From Nemopilema nomurai (lineage: Eukaryota > Cnidaria > Scyphozoa > Rhizostomeae > Rhizostomatidae), in contig PEDN01001358.1 of assembly GCA_003864495.1 (NCBI GenBank), forward strand, positions 124,001 to 188,000: a DNA stretch of 64,000 nt. The letters run 5' to 3'. Below, piece after piece: positions 1 to 12,136 of this stretch (its first letter is position 1; each line of letters starts with the position of its first letter). The position numbers and the translations under genes were made by a program. The notes beneath the pieces are model-generated. The model had not been told where the DNA came from. It was given only the letters and a program-made list of their open reading frames with translations, and made no database searches.

Positions 1-1430
1 CTATGTTTCCCACCCTGGTTTGTGAACGTCTGGTGTGCAGAGTATTGATCTTCTGCGGAGGCGGATACCCTTGTATGTCCAGTTCAGAAGCTCTATTGTT
101 TATAATTTCCCTTAAAGCAGCCATGTTGGTTAGTGTAAGACCGTTTCACTGGTCAAATCTTTAACATGAGATAGGATCCATTCACAAGATTTGTCAATAA
201 GAGAATGGATACACTGCCCATGTTTGCTACGCCATTCCGCTCTCCAAACTTTGTCTAGAAGTTACACCAAACTCAGAGCTGTGCCAGCAAAGTTCCAGTT
301 GACAGTGAGCACAGCCATACCGTGCCAATTCTCCCAAATATTTGTTTATTGTCCCAAAACGACGATGATATTGATATCCAAAACCTGTCCAGGGTCACAC
401 TTCCAAGCCGCTTCTTTCAAGTGAGCGTCTCCAGTCAACCCTTCAAGTCCCAAATTCTGGCTCAAGGGGTCCACGCTGAAGGGCACTCACTTTGGATCTC
501 TATATGATATTGATATATATGTTATTCACCATCAACTCGAGCAATGTTCAATCTCAAGAACATGCCTCAATTCTCTCCTAAGTTGCATCTTTCCCCATGA
601 TTATTTGATGACTTTAAAGTTTTCCGGTCTGGAATATTCAGCTTTTTCTGTAGCAATGCATCCTACAGCCCAGATTCGCTCGTATTATCGCCAATTCTTC
701 GTATAAATGACAATCCTTGCAATGTGGTCCTTTCACATCAAGCTAATTTAGTGACCTGGAGGACCGTTGCCTCTTAATTCATGATTCTGCAACCCAGACT
801 TCTGATCTCGTTAATAAGAAAAGCTGATTAGGTAATAAGCATCTTAAACACGGGGTCACTTACAGTTCCACTAATCCTGCTTCATTCAGGTACTAGGTCA
901 CGTGCTCACGTCAATGCTTCATATAAGCCAGTTGTCTATCTGTTACTTTCAATGAACGCTCCTTCGTTGTACTGTTGCTTCGTTGTACTGTTGCTTCGCC
1001 GTACACGTAGATCAAAGAGGATGAGGGACGCGCACCCTGGAAATCCTAACAATACACTTGGAATTAATTGGTACCTCTAGTACGTTTGATAGTTCAATAG
1101 AAATGTTCCTGTCGTACAGTTGGATCGCCATTATTCGATGACTCCCTAAAGTAGCCATTGGTTTTTATACCTGTTTCTATTCGTAGTTATTTAAGGAATA
1201 TTTCATGGATGTCCTAAAAGGCTCTCTCGATAAATTCGAATCGCATAGGCCGTCAAACCAATGTTCATACAATATTGCAAATTGAAGCTCTTGTTGTCGT
1301 TTTGCGACGTCTCGGATTGGCAGGGCTTGCTAATTGTATCATAGCAACCGCCTCGCTCTGTTGACGAGGCCATCCTACTTCATCTCAACAAGATGCCCCT
1401 GCTGATTGTTTAACTGGCGATTACCTATAG
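1..1430. other. Left-edge stretch, no gene recognised
   Basis: I find no convincing exon here. The longest open frames, at 191-507, have no recognisable domain and no matching splice signals. The only structure I see is a short tandem repeat at 962-1002. If the exon-like block starting at 1431 belongs to a real gene, its upstream exons lie here undetected or outside the window. Confidence 0.5.
962..1002. repeat. 16-bp tandem repeat, about 2.5 copies
   Basis: The unit CTTCGTTGTACTGTTG occurs twice in perfect tandem (962-977 and 978-993), followed by a partial, diverged third copy. It is a small minisatellite with no evident coding role. Confidence 0.75.
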
Positions 1431-1564
1431 GGTCGCACACACTGAAAGTACCTACATGGAGGCCCTACGGGAATGATACTGCGCAGCAAATGAGACGGTT
1501 CTTCACTGGTGGTGCTCCGGAGTTGGAGGACATTGAATACGTCAAAGTCCCTCCTGAATCAGAG
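1431..1564 (+). CDS. Candidate internal exon A of an unidentified gene
   Basis: This block follows an AG acceptor (CCTATAG) and ends at a GAG|GTATCT donor. It is open in one frame throughout and has higher GC than its flanks. The encoded segment begins near SHTLKVPTWRPYG and ends near EYVKVPPESE, a mixed hydrophilic composition that reads like real protein rather than AT-rich noise. It enters with two bases of a split codon and leaves in phase 0, which is the phase required by the next candidate exon at 2323. The acceptor's pyrimidine tract is weak. I do not recognise the family and assign no function. Confidence 0.42.
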
Positions 1565-2322
1565 GTATCTATCCTCTTCGTTACCTTTTATTAAGTGACT
1601 GTTAGAATTTCATTTACTGAAAGTATCATTATGTTTATTCAAAATTCCTGTTAGACGTTTTCTGTAAAGTCTGCTGATTAAAATGTTTTCACCTTTTGTT
1701 TAAAGAATGAAAGTGTTAGTTCAATAACATTGTCATATAATTACAATAACAGGTTCAATGTCAAGGGCATCAATGTTAATTAAGATAACCCGAGTGGCAA
1801 AATCTTGTGCGAGACTGTTTTAGAAGGGCAACATTAGCCTTCTTTGCAGAGCAAAAGGCCTATGCTATACCTTTTCAGGACACACATCTTTGTATTGTAT
1901 TGTGTTGTATTATTAGTAGTTTTATAATGTAAAGGATCAGAGTGGCTGCCTTTCTTTTGGGAAACATGTTTCAAAGTGCATTACAACGGATACATTTCCA
2001 AGCGCAAACTTTCGAAGAATATATTTTCGGACACATTTTGCTTATTCAGAAAATCGATTTTTTAACCAAACGTTCGTATTTTTCCATTTGAAATAGAACT
2101 TTACTTTACGTCAATAATTTCTTGAAAACAATGCTTGTTCGTTTGAATCAAGGTTCTACAATCAAGAATTAAAACATTATATTATTTTCTATTATGTTCA
2201 GGTCTAAGAACAGCAAGACTACTCATAGCAATTGTTTTGACAATAATTTGACAGATTTAACCTTTCTTTGAATGATAAAGTTTATGGTCAGTTATTTTAT
2301 TTATTTCTAATTTGCCTTGCAG

Positions 2323-2405
2323 GGAAGCTTTTTGAGTAAATTTGGGTTCAAGACGTTTTCCAGTGGCGTGATCACCCTGCGTGCGCACACGATGCTGCAG
2401 CACAG
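2323..2405 (+). CDS. Candidate internal exon B of the same unidentified gene
   Basis: A good acceptor (TTTGCCTTGCAG) precedes 83 bases that are open in only one frame and end at CACAG|GTAACC. Joined in phase 0 to exon A, it adds a segment starting GSFLSKFGFKTF and ending near TMLQHR. It leaves in phase 2. The splice signals, the phase agreement with exon A and the raised GC support it as coding. The product is unidentified. Confidence 0.45.
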
Positions 2406-2680
2406 GTAACCCCACACTGAGTTGTATAAGTATAAGCGTTTGCTTTCTTGTCATCAATCTTCTGACACAGCCACTGCTTTGCCAAACAGATTGCCACCAG
2501 AAACATGTGCCATTCATACCCAACGAGTAGAACACTTCAAAATCATATTCAATCGACAATCAGGAGATGAAGACAGACAACATTATTTTGGCTATGTTTC
2601 CATTGTAAAATGGGGACAGCATAAAAAATGTTAGCAAAACGTTTTTAGCAAAAATCGTTTTCATCTGTCGTGGGATAATT

Positions 2681-3745
2681 GGGAGTGAAGATGTTTTTTG
2701 GATGGGAAGATGTGGGGATTCGCTCGGTTGTGAATATGTGGGAATCATTTCAGGTGTGAAGATGTTGAAATTCTCTCGGTAATAAAGATACGGAGATTCG
2801 CTCGGCTGTGAATATGTGGGAATTATTTCAGGTGTGAAGATGTTGAAATTCTCTCGGTAATGAAGATACGGAGATTCGCTCGGCTGTGAATATGTGGGAA
2901 TTATTTCAGGTGTGAAAATAATGAAATTTTCTCGGTAATGAAGATACGGAGATTCGCTCGGCTGTGAATATGTGGGAATTATTTCAGGTGTTAAGATGTT
3001 GAAATTTTCTCGGTAATGAAGATATGGAGATTCGCTCGGTTGTGAATATGTGGGAATTTTTTCAGGTGTGAAGATGTTGAAATTTTCTCGGTAGTGAAGA
3101 TGTGGAGATGCGGTCGGTTATGAATATGTGGGAATTATTTCAGGTGTGAAGATGTTGAAATTTTCTCGGTAATGAAGATATGGAGATTCGCTCGGTTGTG
3201 AATATGTGGGAATTATTTCAGGTGTGAAGATGTGGAAATTTTCATCGGTAATGAAGATATGGAGATTCGGTCGGTTGTGAATATGTGGGAATTATTTCAG
3301 GTGTGAAGATGTTGAAATTTTCTCGGTAGTGAAGATGTGGAGATTCGGTCGGTTATGAATATGTGGGAATTATTTCAGGTGTGAAGATGTTGAAATTTTC
3401 TCGGTAATGAAGATATGGAGATTCGCTCGGTTGTGAATATGTGGGAATTATTTCAGGTGTGAAGATGTGGAAATTTTCTCGGTAATGAAGATATGGAGAT
3501 TCGGTCGGTTGTGAATATATGGGAATTATTTTAGGTGTGAAGATGTGGAAATGTCCTCGGTAATGAAGATATGGAGGTTCGCTCGATTGTGAATATGTGG
3601 GAATTATTTCAGGTGTGTAGATGTGGAAATGTCCTCGGTAATGAAGATGTGTAGATTTGGTTGGTTGTGAATATGTGGCGATTTATTCGGGCGTGAAGAT
3701 GTGGAAATTCGGATGGGTGTGAAGTTATGGAAATCGATTGGATTT
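2681..3745. repeat. Minisatellite, 78-bp higher-order unit built from three 26-bp monomers
   Basis: About 13.5 copies of a 78-bp unit are arrayed head to tail. Unit starts fall at 2754, 2832, 2910, 2988, 3066, 3144, 3222, 3301, 3379, 3457, 3535 and 3613. Spacing is exactly 78 except for one 79 caused by a single-base insertion. Each unit divides into three related 26-mers typified by GTGTGAAGATGTTGAAATTC, TAATGAAGATACGGAGATTC and CTGTGAATATGTGGGAATTA. The right end degenerates into single 26-mers. The array lies between candidate exons B and C, probably in an intron. Confidence 0.95.
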
Positions 3746-4873
3746 GAAAGTGTGCTTCTTCTTAGATCAATTTGCTTTGTCGAGATTCGGATAATTAATG
3801 AGGATCAGGAATGCTGAGAATTATAAAATCACGGTATTATAACGGCATGTCGTGAAGAATCTGTTTTTTGTGGCAACACGTCACAACTCACGACGTTTAC
3901 ATTTCGTTGGAAGCTCTCTGCCTTGCTTTCAGCTTAGATTAGATTCTGTGTTAGTCGGTGTGATTGGCGATGATGTAGGTTTATTGTCTGGAATTTGCTA
4001 TGGATAAGATCCTATGCTTGAATCCAGAAATCACATCCCAAAGAAGAGGCAGTAGAAGGATCCTTGTAGAGTTTTTCAGCTGTGCTGTTAATAAAAACAT
4101 GGCCATGCACAGCTTCCATATAGCATCTAAACGCAATATTTATCTCATTTCAAGAAAGTCTAAAATTATCTTTTGAGTTTCTTAAAGATTTTTCGTTCAG
4201 AAAGCCTGAACCACATTTCACAGCATTTGAATATCTGGCATGCCAATTTTTATTTTTTGACATAAACACTTTAAAAGAATGAATAAAAAATGTTTGGAAA
4301 TGGCGAGTGTAGTGTTGACAGAATTGTTGTGAGTGACTTTTTATCGTAGCTTCATATTTTTAAGAATGTTTATAGACTATCAACTGCTGTGTCATTAACG
4401 AAGCTGAAAAATGAATAAACCTTGTTCTTCAAAAAAGTGTTTTTTTGTAAAAATCGCAATCCGATTTTTGTGTTGTTATTTTCAAATATCTTTAGTCTTA
4501 AATTTAAAAATTATTTCAAGGTCAACTATTAATCTCCATTTGTTTTAGGCAGCGATTGTGTCTAATAGTGTTTAGATTTGAGTTATTCTTTCGAATTGGT
4601 TATTGTTGTGGATTTGTATGTTTTCGTATATCTGTTGTGCTATCGTTGGCAGATGCAGCGACACCCCTTATTCTGCTTGTCATTTTTAAATATTACTTTC
4701 TTTTGAGTTACCAGCAACAATTGCTGCAGCTTTCCAAATTATATTTGCATTTACGTGAAATATTTTTGAAAGTCTTGTGTGTGTGTTAATTAATAAACAT
4801 GTTAGTTATGATTTCGTTTTTATTTCCAATATTTTTACGAAAGTAAATTGATTCAAATATGTTTACATTTTAG

Positions 4874-4933
4874 AACATCAAGGACCACTGCCAGAGGGAG
4901 GGGCCCCGTGAAGAAATTCAAAGCGACAACCGG
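4874..4933 (+). CDS. Candidate internal exon C, frame uncertain
   Basis: This 60-bp, GC-rich block lies between a pyrimidine/A-rich acceptor ending TTTTAG and a strong CGG|GTAAGG donor. It is open in two frames. In phase 0 it reads from NIKDHCQREG to EIQSDNR. In phase 2, the phase left by exon B, it reads RTSRTTARGRG to KFKATT. The first looks more like ordinary protein, which would require another exon between B and C. It may be an exon of the same unidentified gene or a chance block. Confidence 0.35.
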
Positions 4934-6700
4934 GTAAGGACAACCGCATACTATATTATCAATGCCGTTTAGTTATCCTCAAACGAATACTTCCAACTAG
5001 AACGTTATAGGGCACTTCCAACTAAATGTGGATACAGTGACGTAGCTAAGTATTTACTGTGCTGAGGCAAAGTGTCTGTGCGGAGGTGTATGATTTTCCG
5101 ACAAAAGGTCGTGCTGGTACCGGGCGCATCATTGTTGCTGTAGCTGGAAATGTTTGGAGGGGGGCAACTGATCCCTTGCCCCCCCCCCCTCCAGCTACGC
5201 CTTTGAGTTGGTACATGAAGTTCGTTTTTAAATAAAAGCATTTATCAAAGCTTTAACTCGTGTAGAAACTAACGGGCAGCTGTTAGTTGTATATCTCCCG
5301 GCAGAAAGCCCGTTGTGCAAGAAGTTTTAAGGTCGACTAAACGTTTGGTATGAAGCAACTCTAGAGTTAGCCGTACAGCTGTCTGCGAAAAATGCGCTTC
5401 GTTGTTCTGAATTCGGATTAAGTTAGAGGAAGAAGGCGTTCAATGGCTTTCTTTGCACATGCTAGCAGGTGGGTCTAGAAGACGACAATAAGCGATGACT
5501 TGAAGCATTGTGCAAATAGAAGAATAAGTGGTTTTTTGAAGACAAGGTTTCTCGTGTTCTGAGCACAGGTGGAGTTTGACAAAAGAACTGGGTAGCAATT
5601 AGCATTTCATTTACAAAACAGCAACATTAGCATTTAAAGCTCTTCATGCTGACAGATTTTAAACCCAAAATGTAGTGCGAGATTTTCAAAGCTTTAGAAT
5701 CTAAATCTTCAAATTTCCATGATTTCGAAGCAAGTTGCGTTAGAAGCAATGAAACAAATGAATTAATTAATGAAAATATTTTCAAGCTATCTCCTCTTTA
5801 CACCTGTAAAAACTGGCATTTCTTTGAACTGTTTGAAATGAAGCAAAATCTTTATTTTTAAGCAATATATCCCAGTTCTTTATGTTTTCCTTGAGTTTCT
5901 TTAAAAGAAGCACTTGGACTTTTTATTATTGCTACATTTCAATCCCCACTTTGCAATTCTTTAAAATCGATTTTAAAAACTGAAGTGCTGAATTTTATTG
6001 ATGCACCAGCATTGATTTTCAATCATGATTTTCAATCAAGCCCTGGTTAAATTAGAATTTATCGTTATAGAAGACACTAAATAAGGTTGTAAAAATAATC
6101 CAAGTGTCAATATGAGTTAACTGTCTCGACCGACCACTCTACAATATGTTATATCACGACAATAATTTGTGTACGTGATAAAGAATGATTTTCTAGTAGT
6201 TCAGCATGCACAACATGATTTCTTTCAAGCTATCTCAAGTGAAGACTTACCAGTAGCCAGACTTATTGCATCGCCAATTAAAAACGCAATTGCAAAAATA
6301 TCTGTCCTGGTCAGTGATGACAGCTGCCCAGTACGTCAAGTGTGTTTAGGCCATTTTGATAAGGTGCTCTTCAACTTTTCCATTATAGGGTATTGATGGC
6401 GGTGGATTCACTTTCAAGTGTTCTTGGTAGGTGTCAATGCCTTATTCCTGATATTTCATGCCAAAATTGTTTGCTTCAATCTGACAGAATGACAAACTTT
6501 TCCTCCCTAATATTTTGAGGCAGCATCTTTAATGGTGGCCAACTACATTTGCAGAAATTTATTCTTATTTCATCGGTTGAAATAAATAGATTCTAAAAAT
6601 TACATCAACTTGCTTGGTGTGCACTTGGTTTAGGATGGCTTAGTACCCTCTTTTACCCAACTTTATAGATGAACCTCTTTCTCTAAATAAATATTCTCCC
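4934..6700. other. AT-rich stretch, no gene recognised
   Basis: I see no supportable exon. The area around 5150-5220 is locally G/C-run-rich, with a run of C near 5180. The rest is AT-rich with short chance open frames. It could be intron of the upstream candidate gene or intergenic DNA. Confidence 0.4.
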
Positions 6701-6780
6701 ATAGAAACATTTCATCGCGCCAAACGCCGAATGCTGGCGGCAAAGTCAACGCTGCCGGTAATAACATAGACGGACAAAAA

Positions 6781-6815
6781 TGACGTCAGCCCTAATAATG
6801 ACGTCATCTAATTGG
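6781..6815. promoter_or_regulatory. Two CRE-type palindromes and an inverted CCAAT core
   Basis: The perfect palindrome TGACGTCA occurs at 6781-6788 and again at 6799-6806, 18 bp apart, followed by ATTGG (reverse of CCAAT) at about 6811. These are known recognition sequences for CREB/ATF bZIP factors and NF-Y. They sit about 100-130 bp upstream of a small ATG-initiated open frame at 6909. The promoter role is inferred from the motif cluster alone. The motifs could also lie inside a repeat. Confidence 0.35.
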
Positions 6816-6908
6816 CGATTTCATTGCAATGCATGATGGTTCCGCAGGCAGGGCAGCGTTCGAACTACCGACTAAGGTGGTGATGAGCATTATGAGTTCG
6901 CAGCCATT

Positions 6909-7115
6909 ATGAACGCCCGTTCATTTGGTCGAGATGATGAACTCTGCAAACATTGTTCCGTTAAAGTTCAAAAACCTGCAAAGTATTGGAAAAGTTTTAT
7001 GAAAGGATCTTTCAAAATGAGAGCAAAGAAGCTGCGTATTGTTTGCAGAGAAATCATGTGGCTTTGCACTTATGCAGCCTGTCTGTTTTCAATGTTAACA
7101 TCTCTCAATTCATAG
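6909..7115 (+). CDS. Possible small ORF, 68 residues, unknown
   Basis: An ATG-initiated frame of 68 codons lies just downstream of the paired CRE palindromes. The product starts MNARSFGRDDELC, has one Cys-x2-Cys pair (LCKHC), a Lys/Arg-rich middle and a hydrophobic stretch near the end (WLCTYAACLFSML) that could be a short membrane segment. A short overlapping upstream frame starts at about 6891. I do not recognise the protein. It may be chance, or the first exon of something longer, because a donor-like position is not obvious. Confidence 0.22.
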   Translation: MNARSFGRDDELCKHCSVKVQKPAKYWKSFMKGSFKMRAKKLRIVCREIMWLCTYAACLFSMLTSLNS

Positions 7116-7144
7116 TATTTTCAGATGTAATATTTTTTTGTTGA

Positions 7145-7567
7145 TTCAAGCTCTATTAAGCCCCCGGGAGCTTATTTAATTTTCGAGGTCCTAGAAGGGG
7201 CTTAATAGAGATGGGGCTTTTTTTAAGAGGGGGCCTTATGTCAAAAATTAAGATCATGGATACAAAAATGATTTTTTTCTCCTGTATATTTCTGGTTTAT
7301 ATTTAAAAATGAAAATGTATAACAAAACAGTAGCTGAAATCTAATTGCTAAACCATGGAATTTAATCAAGTTTGAAGTCTTTGTTTATGATGATTTTCAT
7401 TATTACGACGAAATACATCATGAGCTATCACTTAATCACTGCACCTTACTCTGTAGTCTTTCTGGTATGAAAATGGGAGAGGGCTTAATAGAGAGGGGTT
7501 TATTGCTATTTTCTGGTCAAAAAGGGCTTACTAGAAAGGGGGGCTTGATAGAGCTTTTACGGTATTT
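7145..7567. mobile_element. Non-autonomous terminal-inverted-repeat element (AATAAGCCCCC family), copy 1
   Basis: The left end carries AGCTCTATTAAGCCCCC. The right end carries its approximate inverse (GGGGGGCTTGATAGAGCT) followed by TTACGGTAT. Several internal G-rich 'GGGCTTAATAGAG' segments repeat the terminal motif in inverted orientation. There is no transposase frame, so this looks like a MITE-type element of about 420 bp. A related element lies at 15341-15792. Confidence 0.6.
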
Positions 7568-8105
7568 GAGACACTGTATTTTGGCTAAATTTCGAACGTC
7601 ATCCTGCTAGGAGGAATGTTAGGATACCAAGCAAGCTGATATAGTTCGTAGAGCCCCTTTGTCCCTTTGTCCATATGCCTCCACTCCCCTTAGAAATGGA
7701 AAGATCGTGTTTGCATGAAAGCAGAAAATTACCTTGTGAACGATTTTTAATTATAGTACGGCAATTAATTGCTAGAAATAAACAGCAAGCATCGCGTAAT
7801 AACCCTTCTGTCGAGTCATTTTCACTCACCGTAGGTAGTCAGTTTCTATAAATGACTGTTTCAATTACAGAAGTGTTTATGACAATCTATTGATGACAAA
7901 AGTTGCAATGTCCTTTTAAATCGTTTTACTGCTGTTTCATTTTCTTATTGGATGCTTCATGGACAGCTTCGTTGAATATTTTGCGCTCAGTGTTTCTGAG
8001 ATTTGTATTTTTGTGGATTTATAAGAAACGAAAATCTGCTTGCATCTCGTTAATACAAACTGATCCTTAAATGTCTTATTAATTTTTTCTTAATTTCCCC
8101 TGCAG

Positions 8106-8124
8106 CTTTGACGTTCTTTGCGAA
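8106..8124 (+). other. Strong orphan 3' splice site with a short frame to a stop
   Basis: A long pyrimidine tract ending CCCCTGCAG precedes 8106. Read in the phase left by the candidate exon C (phase 2), the following bases encode about seven residues and reach a TGA at 8122-8124. An AATAAA lies at about 8305. This could be the terminal exon of the upstream unidentified gene, but the coding part is far too short to prove it. Confidence 0.2.
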
Positions 8125-8329
8125 TGACTCCTTACTTGTTTTTACACTTTGAAGTTTGGTTCCACTAAGCCAATACTTGATGGAACTCAATGGTTTACCT
8201 GAAATCGTCATTAGAAACACCGTCCCATACCATCAATATACTTAATACATCTTTCAACTTTTTTTGAATTACCTTCCTTCGCCAGTCAAGTGACGCAAGC
8301 AGTCAATAAAGGATCATACCAAATTGCTC

Positions 8330-10935
8330 GATATTGCTTGATTTTGTGCGTGTCAGCGTGAAGTAACTGTAGAAGTCGAACTGTGCCACTCACGTGGGCA
8401 GAATTGTGTTGATTGTAATTGCACTTTCAACTGAGCTGAGCATGTACAAGTTTTCTTTTGGACTTCTGTTGGACTCGATAGGCCTTAGACAAAAGTTTAT
8501 TACTGTGCAATGGCTTGTTGTGCAATCTCTGTTTGGATAGTTTCGGCGTCACCACGCCGCTGCGTCCAATGCAAGCAACGAAATGAAACCACACGCTTTG
8601 TTGAGGTCAAACTTGAGCATGGCAATAGAACTAAAGCCACATACCACTCACAAAACATTCACTGCCTCCATTTTGGGCCTGATATTCTGCACTGACTTCC
8701 TCATATCCTCTCTTCTCGTGGCATTTCGTACCGCTGTTAACAGGCACCAGTGGGCATGCTAAAATGAATTTACATCTGAGAGGGCACAGCTGCCTCCGTA
8801 CTGCACTCCTGCATTCATCGTGGTTCCAAAATAAAAATGGTCAAAAATGAGACTGTTTGCACTCTTTGTGTTCTCAAACGGTAACACAACTGCCTGCTAA
8901 CCAACACTTGTGAACTCGAGTGCGGCTGTGGTGAATTATTTATTGACGTCCTTAAAAATACTTTTTCTTCAATAAGGCAACTTTGTTTGCTGTGACCTGT
9001 TTGCCAATACTGCCGTAATTTCTATTATAGATATTTATATTTAAAATATTATTTTAAACATTCGACATTGATTTCAAGGCTAAATCAAAACTGTAAAATA
9101 CAAAGTTAATCACTGCTTGCAATTACTAGTCATCTACCATTCAAGGTTATTCGGCAATATGATCCAATAATCAAACTTATTCAAATGAGAGTAAGAGCCA
9201 CCCTAAGCACTTTCAATGATTAACAGTAGTAATTCATTGCCAAAAATTGTCCTAACATTTTATGATGGATAATTGGTAAGCCGGTAAGCCCCCTGTTAAT
9301 AGAAACGTGCATGCCGCGTGAGTGTAGTTGATTACATGCGAAATGGTCACTTCGAACTGTCATTACATGCCAACTGTCACTTCATGGTAGGCGCTACGCT
9401 GCAGCGTGTTTTAACCCTTTCCTTAAGGTTAGTATACCACTATGCACAAAAATAATAATTATCCTGAAAATTGATAATATGTTTCACTTTCTTTCCAAAC
9501 GAGTCTTGCTCGAGGTTACGTCGATGTAAAATCCAGAAATTTATTTTGCCTTGGAGGGGGACCTTTACATGTCTCATTAGCAATTCCTCATTACAATTAT
9601 TTACATATATAGATATACAAATATAGACATGCAAAATTTTCAATTTGAAAGCAGTTGAGAGGCCAACTCAATTTTTCTTCCAAAAAATATTTTTCAACTT
9701 GTTGCTTGTAAAATATCGTATTCCAGGGGTGCAAGTATAAACAAAAATGGGAGGCGTAAAAACTAAAGCGAAGAGTAAAAAAAACTCGAAAACTCAATAA
9801 ATATGTCAATGCATACATATGGGAAAGGTTTCTTCCGCTTTTGTTCTAAGAATTGCTTCACAGGGGGACATTGTTCTTTGGAATTCTTCTGCATTGTTCA
9901 GTCCCAGACTTCCCTGATTGAGATGAATCAAAGAGCGGGCGATTTGTTTTCCACATGGACTTGCCAAAGTTCACTCTCAGAGTGATATTTAAAGAAAAGC
10001 CATGTTCCAGAAAGCAGCTAAGAGCCAGGAAATATGAGCAAAAAGACAATCTTATCCGAGGTAGAGCTATTTAGTTAAAATTTCTTGACAATGATTATTC
10101 GCGTGACCCTAGCACACAGGCACACAAGCCGAGTTCACGGCCTAATCTCACCCACCATTGAATACTTAGATGATAATTACCTTCGTTTAGCTTATTTTCA
10201 CTTTACCATTCGTTTGTGCAAATCCCATAGATATAGGGGTAGAATCTAGAGCGAAGTCTTCGGCATTTGTTTCGAATTAAAAGAGAAATACATGTTCGTG
10301 ATCGCCTATTACGAGACTCGCTAATTCTGGCCTAAATCCCCGCCCACTTTCACTCGAGTGCACAATCGCTAAAGGCGATGCTTTAGAGTCGCAAGCTCAC
10401 GAGAAGGCATAGTCCTCCCATGTTGCATAAATGTCCTTTTATATTCCACTGCCAAGCATGAAGTATCATTTCAAGACTGATCCATTTTTGATGATATAAT
10501 TCGTGAAATTATGTTAAGTAGAAGTGTGTTGATGAACGCTGCATGGCCTTGAGGGTCTCGCATCCGAACTGTACCGTTCCGCTCGACTTTTAAACGATTT
10601 ATTCCATTCACGTGGCAACCCAAACATGATGAATTGTAGTGAATCGTCATCGTTTCAGTCTGCATTCTGTAGCGCCTTTGTGTGAAATCACAAGGTTCCC
10701 TTGAATTGAAAGCACACAATGCCTTGATGTTCGACTTGGGACCCAATTTGGTTATGCCCAAACCCACATGAGAGTAGACAAACAAATAAACAATGGCTTC
10801 TTCAAGGACAATCGAAACTAACAATCCACTTCTTTTTTTCATTATTCAAATGCGCGAAAAAGATTTTTGCTACCTTCACGTATTTTAAGTGATGGCATGG
10901 TAAAAATTTGGCTTCCATTACAAGAAACCTCTCCG
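8330..10935. other. Intergenic or intronic stretch, no gene recognised
   Basis: I see no recognisable coding block. Open frames at 8510-8695, 9440-9985 and 10471-10842 have no domain, no codon-bias signal I can judge and no consistent splice context. A short CCGGTAAGCCCCC motif at 9291-9301 resembles the terminal motif of the TIR elements at 7145 and 15341. Confidence 0.4.
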
Positions 10936-11137
10936 ATGATTCGAGTCCCTGGCATGACAAAATTTTTACTAAGAGGGAGGAGGGTCGCCAGCTCTCTGTT
11001 ATTCCAGGCATAAGGAATCACGAGGTGTTGTCACATAGAGGGAAAGGACCAGGACACTGCTCGATAAGCTTAAGCTTCTCAGTGTCCTAAAAACTACCTT
11101 CGGAGCTAGGTAGAAATAAATACAAAATAAGTAAATA
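10936..11137 (+). mobile_element. 5'-truncated tRNA-derived SINE, copy 2
   Basis: The segment begins at the Pol III B-box remnant (GATTCGAGTCC). From there it matches the SINE at 13373 along its length: the 'TAAGGAATCACGAGGTG' core, 'GGACCAGGACACTGCTCGAT', the AGCTTAAGCTT palindrome, 'CAGTGTCCTAAAA' and 'CTACCTTCGGA'. It ends in an A-rich tail (AAATAAATACAAAATAAG). The A-box half of the tRNA head is missing, which is typical of 5' truncation on insertion. Confidence 0.85.
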
Positions 11138-11598
11138 CTAGTTGAAGTACCACGACACTAAGAAATTGCTAATTTATCTTTATATCATCACATACTTAAG
11201 TAATTATCAAGATTGATCTTCAGTGAAAGAAATTTTGTCATCATGCTATCAATTATCCTCATGTTTTCCACTGGATTTAGAATTCCCTGAAAAGTGCTTA
11301 ATCCTTTCTAACTCAGGATCTAAATTGAGAGATAGTAGTGATATCCGAAAGAAATAAAAACGATTGTCTGTACTGAGGCCATCGCTTGGATTTCTATAAT
11401 CAAAACAACTTAGGGACAAACCAACATTTGTCGATTTTTGTCTTGAATTCAAATGTTGACCAGGTCCCATTAAAAGCAAAGGTCCAAGAATTATGCGTGC
11501 ACTTTGGCTACCTGTCGTTCTCCATCATGGACTGGCTGAACTATTGAATCCATGGCGCACCCATACGAATACATGGCCGGATCCAGCATTATTAGGAA

Positions 11599-11610
11599 GG
11601 GGGGGGGGGG
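11599..11610. repeat. Poly-G run of 12
   Basis: Twelve consecutive G residues. Similar homopolymer runs occur at 15412-15421 (C10) and 21356-21371 (G16). Such runs are prone to sequencing length error. Confidence 0.8.
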
Positions 11611-12136
11611 TGGCGTAGGGATGACTTCTTTGTAAAATTGCGTATATTGTAGTATATTGCGTATAAGTGTATATTGCGTGCCGTATGCGCTAAAACAACA
11701 GGGGCGCTGGGATCAACAACCTCACCAGCGGATCAAGGGCAGGGCCCTGGTAGGAACCGGGGGTTCAAGAAGCGAAGCTCCCGGACGCTTCTGATATTTT
11801 GCCATTTATGAGGCCTTAAAATGGTTTAGAATCCTTAAATTTGTCTCAAAGATACTTTTTCAGCGTAAAAAAAACACAAGGAATACTAGCGTCTGAATTT
11901 CAAACAGCCCCAGCGCACCTGCTAGCGACAGACTGCTTACAATCGTTTGAAGAAAATCCTAAGAAAATTTATATCATTTATATCATGTTTATCTTGAGAT
12001 TTTTCAACAAAACAAAAATATAAACACGAGCATGCATTTAACAAGTAAGCCACAAGTATAACAATGAAAGTCTCAATACAATATTTATTTAATCGCCTCC
12101 AAGGGGGTTGATGAAGAGCATTCTTCTGGTATGTCA

